Notes under the pieces: model-generated | What the model was told of the DNA's origin: nothing | Database searches by the model: none | What the model saw: the letters and a program-made list of their open reading frames with translations, nothing else | Shown here: positions 61,693-64,000 of the stretch, in pieces | Layout of the letters: the number at the start of each line of letters is the position of its first letter | How positions within the stretch are numbered: the stretch's first letter is position 1 | Source: DASVVT01 sp036386415 | GTDB taxonomy: Bacteria > Acidobacteriota > Blastocatellia > Pyrinomonadales > Pyrinomonadaceae | Reading direction: 5' to 3' | Length of the DNA: 64,000 nucleotides | Assembly (NCBI GenBank): GCA_036386415.1 | Contig: DASVVT010000084.1 | Coordinates: 124,001 to 188,000, forward strand | Made by a program: the position numbers and the translations under genes

Positions 61693-64000
61693 TTAATCAA
61701 TGGAAAAATATTTGGCCTCTTCGTGATGCACGATGATGGCGGAGGTTGATTGCTCCGGCTCAAGCTGGAACTCTTCGGTCAATTCCACGTCGATGCGCGA
61801 CGGGTCGAGAAGCTCGAAGAGCTTCGCCTGATCTTCCAGACTGGGGCACGCCGGGTAGCCGAAGCTGAAGCGCGAGCCCTGGTAGCCCTGATGGAACAAT
61901 TTGTTGATCTCCGCAGCGTCGCGCCCATTGATCCCCAGCTCTTCGCGTATGCGCTTGTGCCAGAGTTCAGCGAGGGCTTCCGCCGCTTCCACGCTCAGGC
62001 CGTGGAAGAAGAGGTAGTCTGAATAGTTGTCCGCCTTGAACAACTCCTGCGAATACTGGCTGGCGCGGCGTCCCATCGTCACCAGATGAAATGCCACCAC
62101 GTCGATGCGCCCGGATTCCTTGGAGGCAAAATAATCTGCGATACACAGGCGCTTTCCGTCGGGCTGGCGCGGGAAGGTGAAGCGCAGGCGCTCCGTCTTC
62201 TCGTCCTCCTGATAGATGATGAGATCGTTGCCCGAAGACTGGCAGGGGAAATAACCGTAGACGACGCGCGGGCTGAGCAACTGTTCGCGCTTGGCTCGTT
62301 CTTTCAGCTCGTCGTAAACGGGGCGGACATGCTCCGCGACGAACGCTCTATATTCTTCCACAGACCTCTTCCCGGCCTTGAATTGCCATTGCCCTTTGAA
62401 GAGCGCCGTTTCGTTGATGTAAGCGAAGACATCGTCGAGGGGTATATCGTCAACCACGCGCGAGCCGTAGAAAGGAGCGCGCGGGATGGGCGCGTCGGCG
62501 CGCACGTCCGAGCGATTCGTGTGCGTGGTGTCGCCCGCCACCTGTTGGACTGCGCGCGGTCGCGCGCTCTTACGTATGCCGAGCTTGGCATCTTCGCCGA
62601 CGAGGTCTTCCGATTCGTCTGCGGGCTGGTTGCCGTTCCCATCTGCTACCGTGGCGGCTCGCGCGACCTCCCCTTTCGTTTCAAGGCTTTCAGCGCCGCC
62701 CGTCAGCCGATCCATCGTGTGCAGGCCGTCGAAAGCGTCCTTCGCATAGAAGAGCGTGCCCTGATAAGTGTTGGTGAGATCATCCTCGACGTAGCGACGC
62801 GTGAGCGCTGCGCCGCCCAGCACAACCGGCACGCGTATTCCGCGCTCGTTCATGATCTCGAGGTTCTCCTTCATGATGAGCGTCGATTTGACGAGCAGGC
62901 CGCTCATGCCGATGGCATCCGCTGTGTGCTCCTCGTAGGCTCGCAGGATGTTGTCAATCGGCTGCTTGATGCCGAGGTTGACCACCTTGTAGCCGTTATT
63001 GGTGAGGATGATGTCGACCAGATTCTTTCCGATGTCGTGGACATCACCCTTGACGGTGGCGAGCACCATCGTGCCTTTCTCCGTCGCGCCGCCTTTCTTC
63101 TCCATGAGGGGCTCAAGAAAGCGGACGGCTGATTTCATCGCTTCCGCCGATTGCAGCACGAAGGGAAGCTGCATCTGGCCGCTGCCGAAGAGGTCTCCGA
63201 CCACCTTCATCCCGTCGAGCAAGATGGTGTTGATGATGTCGAGCGGCGGGTAGGTTTCGAGCGCGAGCCGTAGATTATCTTCGAGGCCGATCTTCTCGCC
63301 GTCGATGATGTGACGCTTGAGCCGTTCTTCGACCGGCAGATTGGTCGTATCTTTCTTGGCGCTGTGCGCCCGTACGCCCTCGAACAACTTCGTAAACTCG
63401 CCCAACGGATCGTACGTGCAGATGTCTTTGTCGAACTCGCGCTCGTCGTAGATGAGCTGGCGCGCGACCTTGCTCTGGCGCTCGTCTATGCGATTGAGCG
63501 GAACGATCTTGCTCGCGTTGACGATGGCCGCATCCAGGCCAGCTTCGACCGCTTCGTGCAGGAAGACTGAGTTCAAGACGACGCGCGACGCCGGGTTCAA
63601 GCCGAACGAAACGTTCGAGACTCCGAGGATAGTGAAGCAACCGGGAAGCTCCGTCTTGATGAGACGGAGCGCTTTGATGGTCTCGGCTGCGTTGCGGCGA
63701 TCCTCTTCGATGCCTGTCGAAATGGGCAGCGCCAACGGATCGAAAAAGATGTCGTGCGCAGGGATGCCGTACTTCTTTGTCGCCTGATCAAACGCGCGAC
63801 GGGCTATCTCAAGCTTCCCTTCAGCGGTGCGCGCCATGCCTTGCTCGTCAATCGTACCGATCACGACGCCCGCGCCAAACCGCTTCGCCAGCTCCAGCAC
63901 CTTGGCGAAGCGCGGCTCGCCGTCCTCGTAGTTCGTAGAGTTGAGTATGCACTTGCCGCCCGCGTGCTCAAGACCCGCCTCCATCTTCTGCCACTCGGTC
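61693..64000 (-). CDS. metH: Cobalamin-dependent methionine synthase, N-terminus outside window
   Basis: 769 codons are visible and the frame is open at the right edge (TEWQK before the first internal Met), so the homocysteine-binding domain and part of the pterin domain lie outside. Modules in order: the end of the methyltetrahydrofolate (pterin) barrel (GGKCILNSTNYEDGEPRF, IFFDPLALPISTG, TILGVSNVSFGLN); the four-helix cap (about 215-310); the B12 domain with KGDVHDIGKNLVDIIL (the His that ligates cobalt) and SGLLVKST; and the activation domain (ALFKGQWQFKAG, GYFPCQSSGNDLIIY, RFSFGYPACPSLEDQ). It makes methionine from homocysteine. A roughly 75-residue charged linker before the activation domain is longer than usual. 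Confidence 0.96.
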   Translation of the reverse strand, partial: TEWQKMEAGLEHAGGKCILNSTNYEDGEPRFAKVLELAKRFGAGVVIGTIDEQGMARTAEGKLEIARRAFDQATKKYGIPAHDIFFDPLALPISTGIEEDRRNAAETIKALRLIKTELPGCFTILGVSNVSFGLNPASRVVLNSVFLHEAVEAGLDAAIVNASKIVPLNRIDERQSKVARQLIYDEREFDKDICTYDPLGEFTKLFEGVRAHSAKKDTTNLPVEERLKRHIIDGEKIGLEDNLRLALETYPPLDIINTILLDGMKVVGDLFGSGQMQLPFVLQSAEAMKSAVRFLEPLMEKKGGATEKGTMVLATVKGDVHDIGKNLVDIILTNNGYKVVNLGIKQPIDNILRAYEEHTADAIGMSGLLVKSTLIMKENLEIMNERGIRVPVVLGGAALTRRYVEDDLTNTYQGTLFYAKDAFDGLHTMDRLTGGAESLETKGEVARAATVADGNGNQPADESEDLVGEDAKLGIRKSARPRAVQQVAGDTTHTNRSDVRADAPIPRAPFYGSRVVDDIPLDDVFAYINETALFKGQWQFKAGKRSVEEYRAFVAEHVRPVYDELKERAKREQLLSPRVVYGYFPCQSSGNDLIIYQEDEKTERLRFTFPRQPDGKRLCIADYFASKESGRIDVVAFHLVTMGRRASQYSQELFKADNYSDYLFFHGLSVEAAEALAELWHKRIREELGINGRDAAEINKLFHQGYQGSRFSFGYPACPSLEDQAKLFELLDPSRIDVELTEEFQLEPEQSTSAIIVHHEEAKYFSID

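Overview
The window reads as GC-rich bacterial chromosome. I infer an acidobacterium, most likely of the Blastocatellia (subdivision 4). The reasons are the kinds of protein families present (UPF0182, split glycine decarboxylase, paired ATP-grasp enzymes, ECF sigma/anti-sigma pairs, secreted M28/M24 peptidases, a reductase-ligase-carrier-acyltransferase megaenzyme) and the abundant repeat-built intergenic hairpins. This placement rests on recognising families, not on a search. I found no rRNA, tRNA or CRISPR array.

Layout. 1-4203 (minus) is an ECF sigma factor, its zinc-finger anti-sigma factor, a two-PDZ HtrA-like lipoprotein without catalytic residues, and a circularly permuted ATP-grasp enzyme cut by the left edge. 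4474-10441 holds a secreted LolA-like protein, a second ATP-grasp enzyme and three membrane proteins. 10853-12745 is a second ECF sigma/anti-sigma pair with a candidate autoregulatory promoter. 13094-18112 is the glycine cleavage operon gcvT-gcvH-gcvPA-gcvPB with a small secreted protein between the two P subunits. 18351-19988 is a membrane-anchored FHA/trypsin-like protease. 20769-27759 is a translationally coupled three-gene envelope operon: an unknown secreted protein, a secreted phosphodiesterase-fold protein, and a fusion of a YbhN-type flippase-like domain with a MacB/FtsX permease. A GT-C-like membrane protein follows it. 29838-36195 holds an M24 peptidase, UPF0182, a stand-alone receiver domain and a truncated metallopeptidase.

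36566-42010 looks like an accessory, decaying segment: LysR with a divergent M28 peptidase, a cytochrome P450 relic, a serine beta-lactamase-like hydrolase and an IS6-family transposase relic. 42024-45720 is small housekeeping-type genes. 45826-46470 is a REP-associated tyrosine transposase inside an inverted pair of REP clusters. 46475-52091 is a 1485-residue reductase-ligase-ACP-PlsC megaenzyme with an SDR partner, probably for modified or ether-type lipids. 52407-55591 is a two-gene cassette of patatin phospholipase plus a DRHyd-TPR-SLOG protein, which resembles a nucleotide-signalled defence module. The right end carries a GNAT, a MOSC protein, a diacylglycerol kinase-like protein, a membrane protein, PlsC and the C-terminal two thirds of methionine synthase MetH.

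A second layer runs through the window. More than twenty intergenic elements are imperfect palindromes whose arms are short tandem repeats. I label the families A (AGTAGAC), B (CAGATGT), C (CGCAAAGG), D (CACAGAGA), E (TTGTCCG), F (GGATTGC), G (CACGAAGC) and H (GCAGGGACAAG). They sit mostly at gene 3' ends, often touch or supply the stop codon, and keep family-specific loop sequences. At least one family C copy has 16-bp terminal inverted repeats like a MITE.
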